From: Pseudoruegeria sp. HB172150
GTDB taxonomy: Bacteria; Pseudomonadota; Alphaproteobacteria; Rhodobacterales; Rhodobacteraceae
Assembly (NCBI RefSeq): GCF_013184805.1
Contig: NZ_JAATNG010000001.1
Span: 1,364,001-1,428,000 of the forward strand
Direction: 5' to 3'
Length of the DNA: 64,000 nucleotides
The position numbers and the translations under genes were made by a program. How positions within the stretch are numbered: position 1 is the first letter of the stretch; each line of letters starts with the position of its first letter. The notes beneath the pieces were generated by a model. The model searched no databases. It saw nothing but the letters and a program-made list of their open reading frames with translations, and was not told the DNA's origin. Of the stretch, positions 8,006 through 17,327 are shown piece after piece.

Positions 8006-9172
8006 CTAGCCCCGCACGATGTCGGCGACGTCCAGGACGTACATCTGCCGCGCGCCGCTATGGACGCTGTCGATGCTGACCTTGGTGCCGTCCCGGTTGA
8101 ACCGTGGGTGGAGATCGCAGCGGATCGGGCCGTCCAGTTCCCGCGGTGCCGAGAAACGGCCAATGTCGATCCGGCGTTTCGTGGCGACATGGCAGAGGAT
8201 TAGCGTCTGCATGCGGTCGGCATCGGGATAGGTGTCGGTCAGCAGCCACTCTCCGTCGGGGCTGTAGGTACAGTGTCCGTCACTTTGGAAGATGTCGTCG
8301 CCATAGACGGTTTCGCTGCCGTCTTCGAGGTCGAAGAGGATGTAGTTCTTCTTTCCGTGTTCGTCGTTGCCGTGGCCGAGAATGACCCGGTTGGAGGCGA
8401 AGCAGTAATGCGAGAAGTAGGTGCGGTCGTGCAGCTTCACGAGGCCGCTTCCGTCCGCGTTGGCGACGTAGAAGCGGGTGGAGAAATGCCGCTTGGGATC
8501 TTTGCGGTAGTAGCGGTGCAGGAAGACGAACTTGCTGCCGTCTGGCGACCAGGTCAGGTGATTGACCCAGGTGGGCCAGATTTCCATCTCGGGCGTGTTG
8601 TCGATCTGCGAGAGGCGTTCGAGATCCACGACGATCCGGCTTTCGCCGGTCTCGAGATCCATGGTCCAGACGCCGTCATCCGTGGGATGAAACGGGGGCT
8701 GCTCGGCCCGGCTCAGTCCGGCATAGCCGCAGTCGGGGCGCGTATAGGCAAGGCGGGCGAAATTCAGGGACAGGGCCTGTGTTTCGGTGACGGAATAGAT
8801 CGGGCGGGGCAGGCGGCGGCGTTCGCCGGTATGGACGTTCAGGATCTCGGAATAGAAATCCGCACCGTCGCGGGCGTTGTAGATGATGGACGATTCCGGG
8901 TCGGATGGCAGCCACTGCACCATCGTTCCCTGCTGCCAGGACCACGCGTAGCTGCGGGTGAGTTCGATCCAGCGGTTGCCATCCTCGGTATCGATCATGC
9001 CGATGATCGCAGCCTCGTCGGCATTCGGCTGGCGGCCGTAGACATCCACCTTCAGGCCGAGATGATATCGCCCCGACGCGTTCCACGGGCATTTGTCGTA
9101 GTAGCCGAAGAAGTGGTGACCGCCTTCCGTGATCGGCACCGCTTCAAGGTGCCGGGTCTCTGTGCTGGACAT
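8006..9172 (-). CDS. Beta-propeller protein related to oligogalacturonate lyase (putative polysaccharide lyase)
   Basis: This 388-residue protein has repeated WD40/PD40-like blades (YSPDGEWLLT, WSPDGSKFVFLHRYY, FNRDGTKVSIDS) that suggest a seven-bladed propeller as in oligogalacturonate lyases (PL22) and short ulvan lyases. Conserved-looking clusters are GHHFFGYYDKCPWN near the N-terminus, FSHYCF and SDGHCTY in the middle, and CDLHPRF near the C-terminus; their His, Tyr and Arg residues are candidates for the active site. There is no signal peptide, so it is cytoplasmic. I chose the ATG at 9172, preceded by GGGAGGAA; the reading frame extends further upstream but without support. It is divergent from LacI-1 and sits behind its candidate operators. 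The exact lyase family is not certain. Confidence 0.75.
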   Translation of the reverse strand: MSSTETRHLEAVPITEGGHHFFGYYDKCPWNASGRYHLGLKVDVYGRQPNADEAAIIGMIDTEDGNRWIELTRSYAWSWQQGTMVQWLPSDPESSIIYNARDGADFYSEILNVHTGERRRLPRPIYSVTETQALSLNFARLAYTRPDCGYAGLSRAEQPPFHPTDDGVWTMDLETGESRIVVDLERLSQIDNTPEMEIWPTWVNHLTWSPDGSKFVFLHRYYRKDPKRHFSTRFYVANADGSGLVKLHDRTYFSHYCFASNRVILGHGNDEHGKKNYILFDLEDGSETVYGDDIFQSDGHCTYSPDGEWLLTDTYPDADRMQTLILCHVATKRRIDIGRFSAPRELDGPIRCDLHPRFNRDGTKVSIDSVHSGARQMYVLDVADIVRG

Positions 9173-9273
9173 GCGTTCCTCCCGTCCAAGTCCGCGTCCG
9201 GTCATGTCTGCTTGCCTGCATGCAGGTCCCCTTGTTCGAGGGTGCCCATGTTCGCGAATGCAGTGCCAGTGCG

Positions 9274-9291
9274 TGCCACGGGACCGTGGCA
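9274..9291. promoter_or_regulatory. Perfect 18-bp inverted repeat, candidate operator
   Basis: The two arms TGCCACGG and CCGTGGCA are perfectly complementary with a 2-base centre. It lies about 100 bases upstream of the start of the beta-propeller gene and differs from the AT-rich LacI sites, so it may bind another regulator. With so short a loop it is not a good RNA hairpin. Confidence 0.4.
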
Positions 9292-9367
9292 GGCGCGTGG
9301 AAGCAGTGGGTGACAGGACCTCCCTGCGGGGAATTTGCACAGGCATGCGCGGATCCGCAAGTAGATT

Positions 9368-9388
9368 CGCAATTTTGCGAAAATTGCG
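9368..9388. promoter_or_regulatory. Candidate LacI-family operator (9-bp arms)
   Basis: A perfect inverted repeat has arms CGCAATTTT and AAAATTGCG around a GCG centre. The left arm plus centre is the exact reverse complement of the 11-mer GCAAAATTGCG that occurs twice before the ABC operon at 10845 and 10865. It is placed to control the leftward beta-propeller/AbrB operon. Confidence 0.65.
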
Positions 9389-9682
9389 CAAATTCTTGGC
9401 TCGGGTTGGACTGCTGATCGCGTGGTGACTAGCGGGTCCGGGTGCTTTGAAAGGATCTGCGCGGCACAAACCCATGAATCTCGCCGTGATCTCTGCGGGA
9501 ACATCAACTTCGTTTAATGCCGAACTTTGCCCGGAAGTTGCGTAAAAGCCGGACAAAAGCGCGCGCAGCGCTCGTTGGGTGGCGATTCCGGCCCGGCCTG
9601 GGTCGGGTCATGACGCCCCGACTGGGAATTTCGGCAGCTCGGCATTTACAGCGGCGAGACTTCGCGCCATATCTGGCGGACT

Positions 9683-9695
9683 GCAAGAATTTTGC
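9683..9695. promoter_or_regulatory. Operator-like palindrome immediately upstream of lacI-1
   Basis: GCAAGAATTTTGC has 4-bp GCAA/TTGC ends and an AT-rich centre and lies about 10 bases before the lacI-1 start. Its composition matches the other candidate LacI sites, which suggests autoregulation. Confidence 0.45.
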
Positions 9696-9704
9696 ATGGG
9701 TGCC

Positions 9705-10715
9705 ATGACACGAAAGATCGGACAGGCGGAGATTGCGGCGGCGGCGGGCGTATCTGTTTCGACCGTCTCCCGCGTTCTTGCGGGGGCGCCGGGGATCAGC
9801 GACCGGGTGCGGAATTCGGTGCGTGGCGTGGCCGAGAACCTAGGGTATCCGGTCGCGCTGGCACCGGAGCCGGTTCCGCTGACGCGGGCCATCGCTTATC
9901 TGGCGGACGGCCACGGAACGTCCGTTGCGCCTGCCTATCAGCCTGTACTGGAAGGCCTGCGCGAAGCAGCGCAGGACGCGGGCATCCGTCTGGCGATTGC
10001 GCTGCGCGAGCGGTCTGGGGAGTTGCCGGGGCATATCTTCGACGATCCGAGCGTGGGGACGTTCCTGATCGGCGTGGACCCCAGCGAAAGCGCAATCGAC
10101 CGGATCGCCGCGGCCGGCACGCCGACTGTGCTGGTCAACGGGCTGGACCCGGATCAGCAAGTGGACGCGGTTGCGCCCGCCAATTTCTTTGGTGGCCGGC
10201 TGGTGGCGCGGCACCTGGCCGAGAACGGGCACAGGAAACTGCTGCATGTTGTCTGGCGGCAGCGCTGGACCTTAAGGCGGCGGGCAAGTGGCGTGGCGAG
10301 CGGTGCGGCCGAGTTCTCGACACCCGACGCGCCGCTGGAGATCGAGGTGCTGGACCTTCCCAGCCTTGACGAGATCGACGTGTTCACCGCCCTTGAGAAT
10401 CGGCTGTCGAACGGCGCGATCGATTTCACCGCTGTTGTCTGCAGTAACGATGTCGGGGCGATCTGCGTTCTGCAGGCCCTGAAAGCGCGCGGAATACAGG
10501 TGCCGGAGCAGATTTCTGTGGTCGGTTTCGACGATGTTCCCGTCGCGGCCTTGTCGGATCCGCCTTTGACGACGATCCGCGTCGACTGGAAGATGCTGGG
10601 GCACGAAGCGATGCACCTGATGATCCAGCGTAGCAGGTATCCTGAGCGCAGCGCGGTGCAGGTTCAGACCAAGGTTCAGCTTGTTGCCAGGGATACGGTG
10701 CGGCGCCTGTCCTGA
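9705..10715 (+). CDS. LacI-family transcriptional regulator (LacI-1)
   Basis: This 336-residue regulator has an N-terminal helix-turn-helix (about residues 5-50: IAAAAGVSVSTVSRVLAG) and a periplasmic-binding-protein-like sensor domain, including the C-terminal VVGFDDVPVAALSDPPLTTI motif. I use the ATG at 9705; an in-frame ATG at 9696 is also possible. It is a close paralogue of LacI-2 (36950-37966): both share VLVNG-DPD, PANF-GGRL and QRWTLRRR stretches. Genes on both sides (beta-propeller operon leftwards, ABC/lyase operon rightwards) have AT-rich palindromes in their leaders, so it is the likely local regulator responding to an oligosaccharide or its breakdown product. Confidence 0.93.
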   Translation: MTRKIGQAEIAAAAGVSVSTVSRVLAGAPGISDRVRNSVRGVAENLGYPVALAPEPVPLTRAIAYLADGHGTSVAPAYQPVLEGLREAAQDAGIRLAIALRERSGELPGHIFDDPSVGTFLIGVDPSESAIDRIAAAGTPTVLVNGLDPDQQVDAVAPANFFGGRLVARHLAENGHRKLLHVVWRQRWTLRRRASGVASGAAEFSTPDAPLEIEVLDLPSLDEIDVFTALENRLSNGAIDFTAVVCSNDVGAICVLQALKARGIQVPEQISVVGFDDVPVAALSDPPLTTIRVDWKMLGHEAMHLMIQRSRYPERSAVQVQTKVQLVARDTVRRLS

Positions 10716-10720
10716 TTTTC

Positions 10721-10731
10721 GCAAAATTTGC
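10721..10731. promoter_or_regulatory. Operator-like palindrome after lacI-1
   Basis: GCAAA-A-TTTGC is a perfect 5-bp-arm palindrome inside a longer AT-rich stretch beginning GATTTTC. It lies 5 bases after the lacI-1 stop codon. A related string (TTTTCCGCAAATATGC) occurs before the right-hand operon at 36911. Confidence 0.4.
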
Positions 10732-10844
10732 AAATCGGGCGGTTATCGAGCGATTCGATTAGTTTACCTCGGGAAATCGCCCTAGCCCTGAGCTGGATAC
10801 CGGCGCCTATGCAGCAATTTCGTCGGCAGATAATGCAATAGGCG

Positions 10845-10875
10845 GCAAAATTGCGAAAATTTATGCAAAATTGCG
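10845..10875. promoter_or_regulatory. Twin LacI-type operator: direct repeat of GCAAAATTGCG, 20 bp apart
   Basis: The 11-mer GCAAAATTGCG occurs at 10845-10855 and again at 10865-10875, exactly two helical turns apart. Between and across them lies an 18-bp imperfect palindrome (10851-10868, TTGC...GCAA ends). The site ends about 8 bases upstream of the candidate -35 box at 10884. Confidence 0.65.
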
Positions 10876-10883
10876 GGACGGCG

Positions 10884-10912
10884 TTGACGGCCATGTTTCC
10901 CTCTGGTCTAGT
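10884..10912 (+). promoter_or_regulatory. Candidate sigma-70 promoter of the left ABC/lyase operon
   Basis: TTGACG (10884-10889), a 17-base spacer and TCTAGT (10907-10912) fit a sigma-70 promoter. It is about 160 bases upstream of the binding-protein start and directly downstream of the twin operator. Confidence 0.5.
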
Positions 10913-11071
10913 GCCCGGAAGAGGAGGAGAGGCCTGATTTCCGTAGAATGGTGCGATGCCAAGCTGCGGATGGCAGGCAAGGGAGCTCTCCAAAAAACGA
11001 CCAACGGGATTGCGCGCCGGGCAAAAACTGCCGGGCCGGAAATCCTGCACAACGGGAGGAGACTGACCACA

Positions 11072-13012
11072 ATGAGACTACCGAAGCATTTGGCCTCGGC
11101 CGGCGCCATGACGGCAGCGATCGCATTGAGCCTCGGGTTTGCAGGTGCCGCCTACGCGGAAGGGTACGGCGAGGCACCGGACCTTGCCGAAAAGGTCGCG
11201 GCGGGCGAACTGCCGCCCGTCGAAGAGAGGTTGCCGAATAACCCGCTGGTCGTACCGGTTGCCGAAAGCATTGGCGAGTACGGTGGCACATGGTCTACGG
11301 CGCTGGTTGGCGGCAATGACGACAGCTGGCTGAACCGGACGATCGGCTACGACAAGCTGGTGCGCTATGCGCCGAACAAGATGGAAGTCGTGCCGGACAT
11401 GGCCGAGAGCTATGAGGTCAACGACGACGCCACCGAGTACACATTCCACCTGCGCGAAGGCATGAAATGGTCGGACGGCGAGCCGTTCACCGCCGCCGAT
11501 ATCCTGTTCTGGTGGGAGGATATCGCCACCAATGAAGATTATCAGAAGATCAACGCGATCCGCGGGATGTACCAGATCGAGGGCGATGCGATGACCGTCA
11601 CCGCCCCCGACGACTACACGGTGAAGTTCACCTTCGCCTCGCCGAACGCGCTGTTCCTGATGGACTTTGCCGACCGCAACGGGTTCGAGCCGACGCGGTA
11701 CCCGAGGCATTACCTCGAACAGTTCCATCCGAAGTACAATCCTGACGGCATTCAGGCCAAGCTGGACGAGTACGGCCAGCCGGACTGGGTGGCGCTGATG
11801 GACTTCATCGTTACGCGCGATCCGGCGGGTACGGGCGATCCGGGCATGCCGGTTCTGACCGCGTGGGACACCACGACCCGCTACGGCGAAGCGCAGCAGG
11901 TGATCGCGGAGCGCAATCCCTACTATTACAAGGTGGATCCCGAGGGGAACCAGCTGCCCTATATCGACCGGGTTGTATTCGACGTGGTTGAAGACCGTGA
12001 GATCGTGCTGCTGAAGGCCCTGAACGGGGAGATCTCTTTCATGGACCGGCACATCGCGAATACGCTGAACCAGGCGGTGCTGTACGAAAACCGCGAGGCT
12101 GGCGACTACGACTTCGTCAACGTCGTGGCGGGCCAGAAGATGAACGAGATGCTGATCTCGCTCAACCTCAACCACACCGATCCGGTGAAGCGCGAGATCT
12201 TCAACAACAAGGATTTCCGCATCGGGCTGAGCTATGCCATAGACCGGCAGGAGCTGATCGACCTGATCTACTTCGGTCAGGGCGAACCCTACCAGGCCGC
12301 GCCGAGTCGGGAATCCGAGTTCTTCGACGAGGACATGGCGAAGCAGTACACCGAGTACGATGTGGACAAGGCCAACGAGTATCTCGACAAGGCCGGTTAC
12401 GCCGAAAAGGACGATGAAGGCTTCCGCCTGGGTCCGGATGGCAAGCGCATCAGCTTTGTGATCGAGGTGCGGAACACCGAGCTTGGCGACATCGACATGC
12501 TGGAGCTGATCCGGAAGAACTGGGCCGATGTCGGGATCGAGATGCTGGTGCGGACAGAGGACCGGTCACTGCTGTACTCGCGCAAGGCCGCCGGTCAGCA
12601 TGACGCGGTTGTCTGGGGCGGCGACGGCGGTGTGAACGTGATCACCGATCCACGCTATTACTTCCCATACTCGGACGAGTCGAACTATGCCGAGGCCTGG
12701 GCCGCGTGGTACGTCTCGAAAACTGGCGAGGGGCTGCCGATCACACCAGAAGAGCCTCCGGCGACCGTCAAGAAGCAGATGGAGCTTTACGACGAGATCC
12801 GGAAGACCGGGAATGCCGAGAAGCGTTCGGAACTGATGAAGGAGATCGTCGCGATCGCCAAGGATCAGTTCTACACGATCGGCACGCTTAATGCGCCGGG
12901 GCTCTATGCCGTCAAGAAGAACAACTTCCATAATGTTCCGGACGGCGCGCTGCACATCAACCAGTTCCCGGGGCATTTGAACCCGCCGACCTTCTTCATC
13001 TCCGAAGAATAA
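11072..13012 (+). CDS. ABC transporter substrate-binding protein, family 5 (oligosaccharide-type)
   Basis: This 646-residue periplasmic receptor belongs to the peptide/nickel (SBP_bac_5) family. A signal peptide is visible with likely cleavage after AYA at residue 29. The mature protein begins EGYGEAPDLAEKVAAGELPPVEERLP, a lead-in I associate with sugar-binding rather than peptide-binding members. The family core EYTFHLREGMKWSDGEPFTAADI follows. It is longer than classic DppA (about 535). ATG 11072 is preceded by GGGAGGAG. It heads an operon with two permeases and a fused ATPase. It is paralogous to the binding protein at 33064-34959. Oligosaccharide specificity is inferred from the downstream lyase-like genes. 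Confidence 0.92.
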   Translation: MRLPKHLASAGAMTAAIALSLGFAGAAYAEGYGEAPDLAEKVAAGELPPVEERLPNNPLVVPVAESIGEYGGTWSTALVGGNDDSWLNRTIGYDKLVRYAPNKMEVVPDMAESYEVNDDATEYTFHLREGMKWSDGEPFTAADILFWWEDIATNEDYQKINAIRGMYQIEGDAMTVTAPDDYTVKFTFASPNALFLMDFADRNGFEPTRYPRHYLEQFHPKYNPDGIQAKLDEYGQPDWVALMDFIVTRDPAGTGDPGMPVLTAWDTTTRYGEAQQVIAERNPYYYKVDPEGNQLPYIDRVVFDVVEDREIVLLKALNGEISFMDRHIANTLNQAVLYENREAGDYDFVNVVAGQKMNEMLISLNLNHTDPVKREIFNNKDFRIGLSYAIDRQELIDLIYFGQGEPYQAAPSRESEFFDEDMAKQYTEYDVDKANEYLDKAGYAEKDDEGFRLGPDGKRISFVIEVRNTELGDIDMLELIRKNWADVGIEMLVRTEDRSLLYSRKAAGQHDAVVWGGDGGVNVITDPRYYFPYSDESNYAEAWAAWYVSKTGEGLPITPEEPPATVKKQMELYDEIRKTGNAEKRSELMKEIVAIAKDQFYTIGTLNAPGLYAVKKNNFHNVPDGALHINQFPGHLNPPTFFISEE

Positions 13013-13027
13013 GACGGACCTGAACCC

Positions 13028-14011
13028 ATGCTACGTTTCATCGGGCGGCGGATCCTGCAGGTGATCCCGACACTGATCATCATCTCGATCGTTTCCTTCG
13101 TGATCATCCAACTGCCGCCCGGTGACTATCTCGACACCCTGGCCGCCACGATGGCCGAACAGGGCGATACCATCGACCGCGAGTTGATGGCAGCCTTGGA
13201 AAAGCGCTACGGGCTGGGAGACCCGGTCTACGTCCAGTACTGGAAGTGGATCACTGGCATCGTGACGCGCGGCGACTTCGGGATGTCCTTTGAATGGGGG
13301 CGGCCGGTGTCGCAGCTGATCTGGGACCGCTTCTGGTTCACATTGATCATCTCTATCTCGACGCTTCTCTTCATCTGGGCCGTGGCGCTGCCGATCGGTG
13401 TCTACTCGGCGGTGCGGAAATACTCCATCGGGGACTACATCGCGACTCTGTTCGGCTTCATCGGCCTTGCGATCCCGAACTTCCTGATGGCGCTGGTGCT
13501 GATGTACTGGTCGTTCAAGTATTTCGGCCAGTCGGTCGGCGGGCTGTTCTCGCCGGAATACGTTTCGGCCGAATGGAGCTGGGGGAAGTTCGTCGATCTT
13601 CTCGGCCATCTCTGGATCCCGGTGATCATCATCGGCACGGCCGGCACGGCGGAACTGATCCGGGTGATGCGGGCGAACCTGCTGGATGAACTGTCGAAGC
13701 CCTATGTCGAGACTGCGCGGTCCAAGGGACTAACGGAACGGCGGCTTCTGATCAAATACCCCGTCCGGGTGGCGCTGAACCCCTTTGTCAGTACGCTCGG
13801 ATGGATCCTGCCCGCGATCATCTCGGCGGACGCGGTGACTTCGGTTGTGCTGTCCCTGCCGACGACGGGGCCCCTTCTTTTGCGCTCTCTGCTGGCGCAG
13901 GACATGTACCTTGCGGGCAGCTTCATCATGCTGGTGTCGGTGCTGACGGTTATCGGCACGCTGATCTCCGACATCATGCTCGCCTGGCTGGACCCGAGGA
14001 TCCGTTACTGA
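13028..14011 (+). CDS. ABC transporter permease, DppB type
   Basis: This 327-residue inner-membrane permease has an N-terminal transmembrane segment (RRILQVIPTLIIISIVSFVII), five further segments and the family's cytoplasmic coupling region (EARSKG-like ETARSKGLTERRLLIKYPVR, around residue 230). It starts 16 bases after the binding-protein gene and its stop overlaps the start of the second permease. It pairs with the product of 14011-15174 to form the channel of the importer. It is paralogous to the permease at 32008-33006. Confidence 0.94.
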   Translation: MLRFIGRRILQVIPTLIIISIVSFVIIQLPPGDYLDTLAATMAEQGDTIDRELMAALEKRYGLGDPVYVQYWKWITGIVTRGDFGMSFEWGRPVSQLIWDRFWFTLIISISTLLFIWAVALPIGVYSAVRKYSIGDYIATLFGFIGLAIPNFLMALVLMYWSFKYFGQSVGGLFSPEYVSAEWSWGKFVDLLGHLWIPVIIIGTAGTAELIRVMRANLLDELSKPYVETARSKGLTERRLLIKYPVRVALNPFVSTLGWILPAIISADAVTSVVLSLPTTGPLLLRSLLAQDMYLAGSFIMLVSVLTVIGTLISDIMLAWLDPRIRY

Positions 14012-15174
14012 TGAGCGACCAAACCATGACACATGAGATGACCGGGTCCGGCCGGTCCGAGGATGCGGCGACAGACAGCCCGCAGCGCAGGCAGGCGGCC
14101 GGCCAGTGGCAGCTGATCTGGTGGCGCTTTCGCAAGCACAAGCTTGCGGTGGTCGGCGGTATCGTTGTCGGGATGATCTATTTCGTCGCGCTGTTCGCCG
14201 AGTTCCTGGCGCCGTGGCTGCCGAATGAGCACGCCACGCGGTATACCTACGCCCCGCCGCAGTCGGTGAATTTCTTCCTGAGCGACGGCGATGGCTGGAC
14301 CTTCCGGCCCCACGTGAACGGCTTCAAGGTGGAGATCGACAAGGTCGCGCTGCGGCGTAACTTCGTCGTCGACGAGGAGCAGGTAATCCCGATCGGGTTG
14401 TTCGTGAAGGGTAAGCCCTATGAACTGTGGGGACTGATCCCGATGGAACGCCATCTGTTCGGCCCGCTGGACCCCGAGGAGCCGATGTATATCCTCGGCG
14501 CGGACAGGCTGGGGCGGGACGTGTTGACGCGGATCATCTACGGAACGCGGATTTCCATGTCGATCGGCCTGGTCGGGGTGTTCCTGAGCCTGACGCTGGG
14601 CATCCTGCTGGGCGGGATATCCGGGTACTACGGCGGGTTCATCGACGACATCATCCAGCGGACCATCGAGTTTCTGCGGGCCATTCCGACGATCCCGCTC
14701 TGGATGGGGCTTGCCGCCGCGATCCCGCTGACATGGCCACCTTTGGGCGTCTATTTCACGGTCACCGCGATCCTGTCGCTGATCGGGTGGACCGGTCTGG
14801 CGCGGGAGGTCCGAGGGCGGTTCTTCGCGCTGAAGACCGAAGAGTTCATCCCGGCCGCCCGCCTCGACGGCAACAGCGAGCTGCGGATCATCGTGCGGCA
14901 CATGGTGCCGTCCTTTGCCAGCCATATCATCGCGACGATGACCCTGGCGATCCCGTCGATGATCCTTGCCGAGACGGCGCTGTCCTTCCTTGGCATCGGT
15001 CTGCGTCCGCCGGTCGTTTCCTGGGGCGTGCTGCTGCAGGAGGCGCAGAACGTGCGGTCGGTCGCGACGGCGCCCTGGCTTCTGTGGCCCGGTGCGGCGG
15101 TGGTTGTGGCCGTGCTGGCCCTCAATTTCCTTGGTGACGGTTTGCGCGACGCCGCCGACCCCTATACGAGCTGA
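14011..15174 (+). CDS. ABC transporter permease, DppC type, with large periplasmic insertion
   Basis: This 387-residue second permease has a cytoplasmic N-terminus, a first transmembrane segment near residues 45-65, and then about 90 extra residues before the usual GADRLGRDVLTRIIYGTRIS motif and the remaining segments. Ordinary DppC proteins are about 290-300 residues. The insertion (about residues 75-155, including TYAPPQ, FRPHVNGFKVE and GLIPMERHLFG) is shared with the paralogue at 30838-31998 and should face the periplasm, where it may touch the binding protein. I recall that YejE-type permeases have a comparable extension. ATG 14011 shares one base with the previous stop codon. Confidence 0.93.
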   Translation: MSDQTMTHEMTGSGRSEDAATDSPQRRQAAGQWQLIWWRFRKHKLAVVGGIVVGMIYFVALFAEFLAPWLPNEHATRYTYAPPQSVNFFLSDGDGWTFRPHVNGFKVEIDKVALRRNFVVDEEQVIPIGLFVKGKPYELWGLIPMERHLFGPLDPEEPMYILGADRLGRDVLTRIIYGTRISMSIGLVGVFLSLTLGILLGGISGYYGGFIDDIIQRTIEFLRAIPTIPLWMGLAAAIPLTWPPLGVYFTVTAILSLIGWTGLAREVRGRFFALKTEEFIPAARLDGNSELRIIVRHMVPSFASHIIATMTLAIPSMILAETALSFLGIGLRPPVVSWGVLLQEAQNVRSVATAPWLLWPGAAVVVAVLALNFLGDGLRDAADPYTS

Positions 15175-15187
15175 GCAGGAGTAGAAG

Positions 15188-17326
15188 ATGTTCGACGTGA
15201 TACAGGACAGCCTGCTTACCCTGCGGGACGTAAAGGTCCAGATCCGGACCGACGAGGGGGTCGTTCAGGCGGTGGACGGTGTGAACCTGTCCGTGGCGCG
15301 GAACCGCACCTTGTGCATCGTCGGAGAATCCGGCTGCGGCAAGTCGATGACGGCGCGGGCGATCACGAACCTCGTGACCTCTTCCAACAAGTCATTGTCG
15401 GGCGAGGTGCTTTTCACCCGGGTGAATGGCGAGACACTGGACCTGGCGGCGCTGGACCCGAAAGGACCAGAGATCCGCCGTATCCGCAGCGGTGAGATCT
15501 CTATGATCTTCCAGGAGCCGATGACGTCCCTGTCGCCGGTTCACACCATCGGCAACCAGATCGGCGAGGCGGCTCAGCTGCATTTCGGAGAGGGTAAGGA
15601 TGCAGCGCGTGCTCGCACCATAGAGGTGCTGGGTCGCGTGGGCATACCCAACCCGTCGCAGCGGGTCGATGCCTATCCGTTCCAGCTATCCGGAGGGATG
15701 CGCCAGCGCGCGATGATCGCAATGGCGCTGGTGTGCCGGCCGCAGCTGCTGATCGCGGACGAGCCGACGACGGCGCTGGACGTGACGACGCAGGCGGTGA
15801 TCCTCGACCTGATGAAGGAGCTTCAGGCCGAGATGGGGATGGGCCTGATCTTTATCACGCACGACCTTGGCGTGGTGGCGGAGATCGCCGACGACGTGGC
15901 GGTCATGTACCTTGGCCGCGTCGTCGAGAGCGGGCCGGTGGACGAGATCTTCCACGATCCGAAGCATCCCTACACGCGGTCCCTTCTGCAATCCATTCCG
16001 CGCCTTGGCGCGCGGGGAACGGGGCAGCGGCTGAAATCCATCGAGGGGATCGTGCCGCATCCGTTCGACCGGCCTAAAGGGTGCAGTTTCCACCCGCGCT
16101 GCCCGTCCTTCATGCCAGGCATCTGCGACAGCTCGGACCCGCCCGCCACCTCGCTTGCCTCCGACAGGCAGGTTCGCTGCCATCTCTACGGTGAGGACGG
16201 GTCAGAGCGGACGGTCGCTCCGGTCGTCAGCCGGTCGCCGATTTCCTCCCCGGATACGGCCGGTCCGACGACCGGAGCGACGACGCCGGCCGGTGGCACG
16301 CTGATCGAGGCGCGAAACCTGCAGATGCATTTCCCGGTCACGTCCGGGCGGCGGCGGCGCCGTGCGCGGAGCGTGGTGAAGGCCGTAGACGGTGTCGAGC
16401 TGGAGATTCGGCAGGGCGAGACGCTGGCGCTGGTTGGTGAGTCCGGCTGCGGGAAGAGCACGTTGGGTCGGAGCCTGGTAAGGATCTACGATCCGACCGG
16501 CGGTGAGGTGCTGTACCACGAGAGCGAGGGGGCGGTGACCGATCTGGTACCGCTGACCCACAAGCAGATGAAGCCCTACCGGCGCGACATCCGCATGATC
16601 TTTCAGGACCCGCATTCCTCGCTCAATCCGCGGATGACGGTTCTGGAAATCGTCGGCGAGTGCCTGAAGCTTTACGGTGTCGAGGACGGCAAGGGGATGC
16701 GGCGCCGGGTGGCGGAGCTGCTGCAGACAGTCGGTCTTCGGTCGGAATACATGAGCCGCTATCCGCATGCCTTCTCGGGCGGCGAGCGGCAGCGGATCGG
16801 CATTGCCCGCGCGCTGGCGCTGAACCCGCGGCTGGTCGTGGCGGACGAGGCGGTCAGTGCGCTGGACGTCTCGGTTCAGGCGCAGATCCTGAACCTGATG
16901 AAGGACCTGCAGGAACAGATGGGTCTGACCTACCTGTTCGTGGCGCACGACCTGAGCGTGGTCGAGCATATCTCGGACCGGGTCGCGGTGATGTATGTCG
17001 GCAAGATCGTCGAGGTCGCCGATACCGACACGCTGTTCGCGCGACCGCGCCATCCCTATACCGAGGCGCTGTTATCGGCGGTGCCGAAGCCCGATCCGCG
17101 GCTGCGGGGCAGCGGTGAACGCGTCCGGCTGTCCGGCGAGGTGGCCGATCCGGCTAACCCGCCGTCTGGCTGCTATTTCCATCCGCGCTGTCCCTATGCC
17201 GATGGCGACCGCTGTTCGCGCGAAACCCCGGTGCTGCAGGATGTCGAAGGCGGCGGGCGGGTCGCCTGCCACCATGCCGACAAGCTGGACCTCGCGGGCG
17301 TCGCCCTGGACGATCAGGTGGCGTGA
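15188..17326 (+). CDS. Fused double ABC ATPase (DppD-DppF type)
   Basis: This 712-residue cytoplasmic protein carries both nucleotide-binding domains of the importer. Domain 1 has Walker A GESGCGKS (about 46-53), signature LSGGMRQR and Walker [13 protein letters not shown]. Domain 2 (from about residue 375) has [17 protein letters not shown] and [11 protein letters not shown]. Each domain ends with the C-terminal oligopeptide-transporter Cys-rich tail (GCSFHPRCP and GCYFHPRCP), so the two units are complete. An Ala/Thr/Pro-rich linker joins them at about 340-370. It drives the permeases encoded upstream. The paralogue at 29130-30827 is a more compact fusion without the Cys-rich tails. Confidence 0.95.
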   Translation: MFDVIQDSLLTLRDVKVQIRTDEGVVQAVDGVNLSVARNRTLCIVGESGCGKSMTARAITNLVTSSNKSLSGEVLFTRVNGETLDLAALDPKGPEIRRIRSGEISMIFQEPMTSLSPVHTIGNQIGEAAQLHFGEGKDAARARTIEVLGRVGIPNPSQRVDAYPFQLSGGMRQRAMIAMALVCRPQLLIADEPTTALDVTTQAVILDLMKELQAEMGMGLIFITHDLGVVAEIADDVAVMYLGRVVESGPVDEIFHDPKHPYTRSLLQSIPRLGARGTGQRLKSIEGIVPHPFDRPKGCSFHPRCPSFMPGICDSSDPPATSLASDRQVRCHLYGEDGSERTVAPVVSRSPISSPDTAGPTTGATTPAGGTLIEARNLQMHFPVTSGRRRRRARSVVKAVDGVELEIRQGETLALVGESGCGKSTLGRSLVRIYDPTGGEVLYHESEGAVTDLVPLTHKQMKPYRRDIRMIFQDPHSSLNPRMTVLEIVGECLKLYGVEDGKGMRRRVAELLQTVGLRSEYMSRYPHAFSGGERQRIGIARALALNPRLVVADEAVSALDVSVQAQILNLMKDLQEQMGLTYLFVAHDLSVVEHISDRVAVMYVGKIVEVADTDTLFARPRHPYTEALLSAVPKPDPRLRGSGERVRLSGEVADPANPPSGCYFHPRCPYADGDRCSRETPVLQDVEGGGRVACHHADKLDLAGVALDDQVA

Positions 17327-17327
17327 G

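Larger units (their letters stand above)
9173..9704. other. 532-base divergent regulatory region between beta-propeller gene and LacI-1
   Basis: No gene is supported here. The stretch holds a perfect 12-bp palindrome CCTGCATGCAGG (9215-9226), an 18-bp perfect inverted repeat (9274-9291), an AT-rich LacI-type operator (9368-9388) and a smaller operator-like palindrome just before lacI-1 (9683-9695). It is more AT-rich around 9364-9395 than its surroundings. No clear sigma-70 promoter could be picked out by eye. Confidence 0.7.
10716..11071. other. 356-base regulatory leader of the left ABC/lyase operon
   Basis: No gene is supported between lacI-1 and the binding-protein gene. The stretch contains an operator-like palindrome right after the lacI-1 stop, a twin copy of an 11-mer operator word, a plausible sigma-70 promoter and a GGGAGGAG ribosome site at about 11054. 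The reading frame of the binding protein stays open upstream to 10871, but the signal peptide fixes the start at 11072. Confidence 0.7.

Noticed and set aside
10845-10875. CRISPR-like or satellite repeat from the 11-mer direct repeat
   Set aside because: Only two copies, 20 bp apart, in a promoter leader beside a LacI gene; an operator is the simpler reading.
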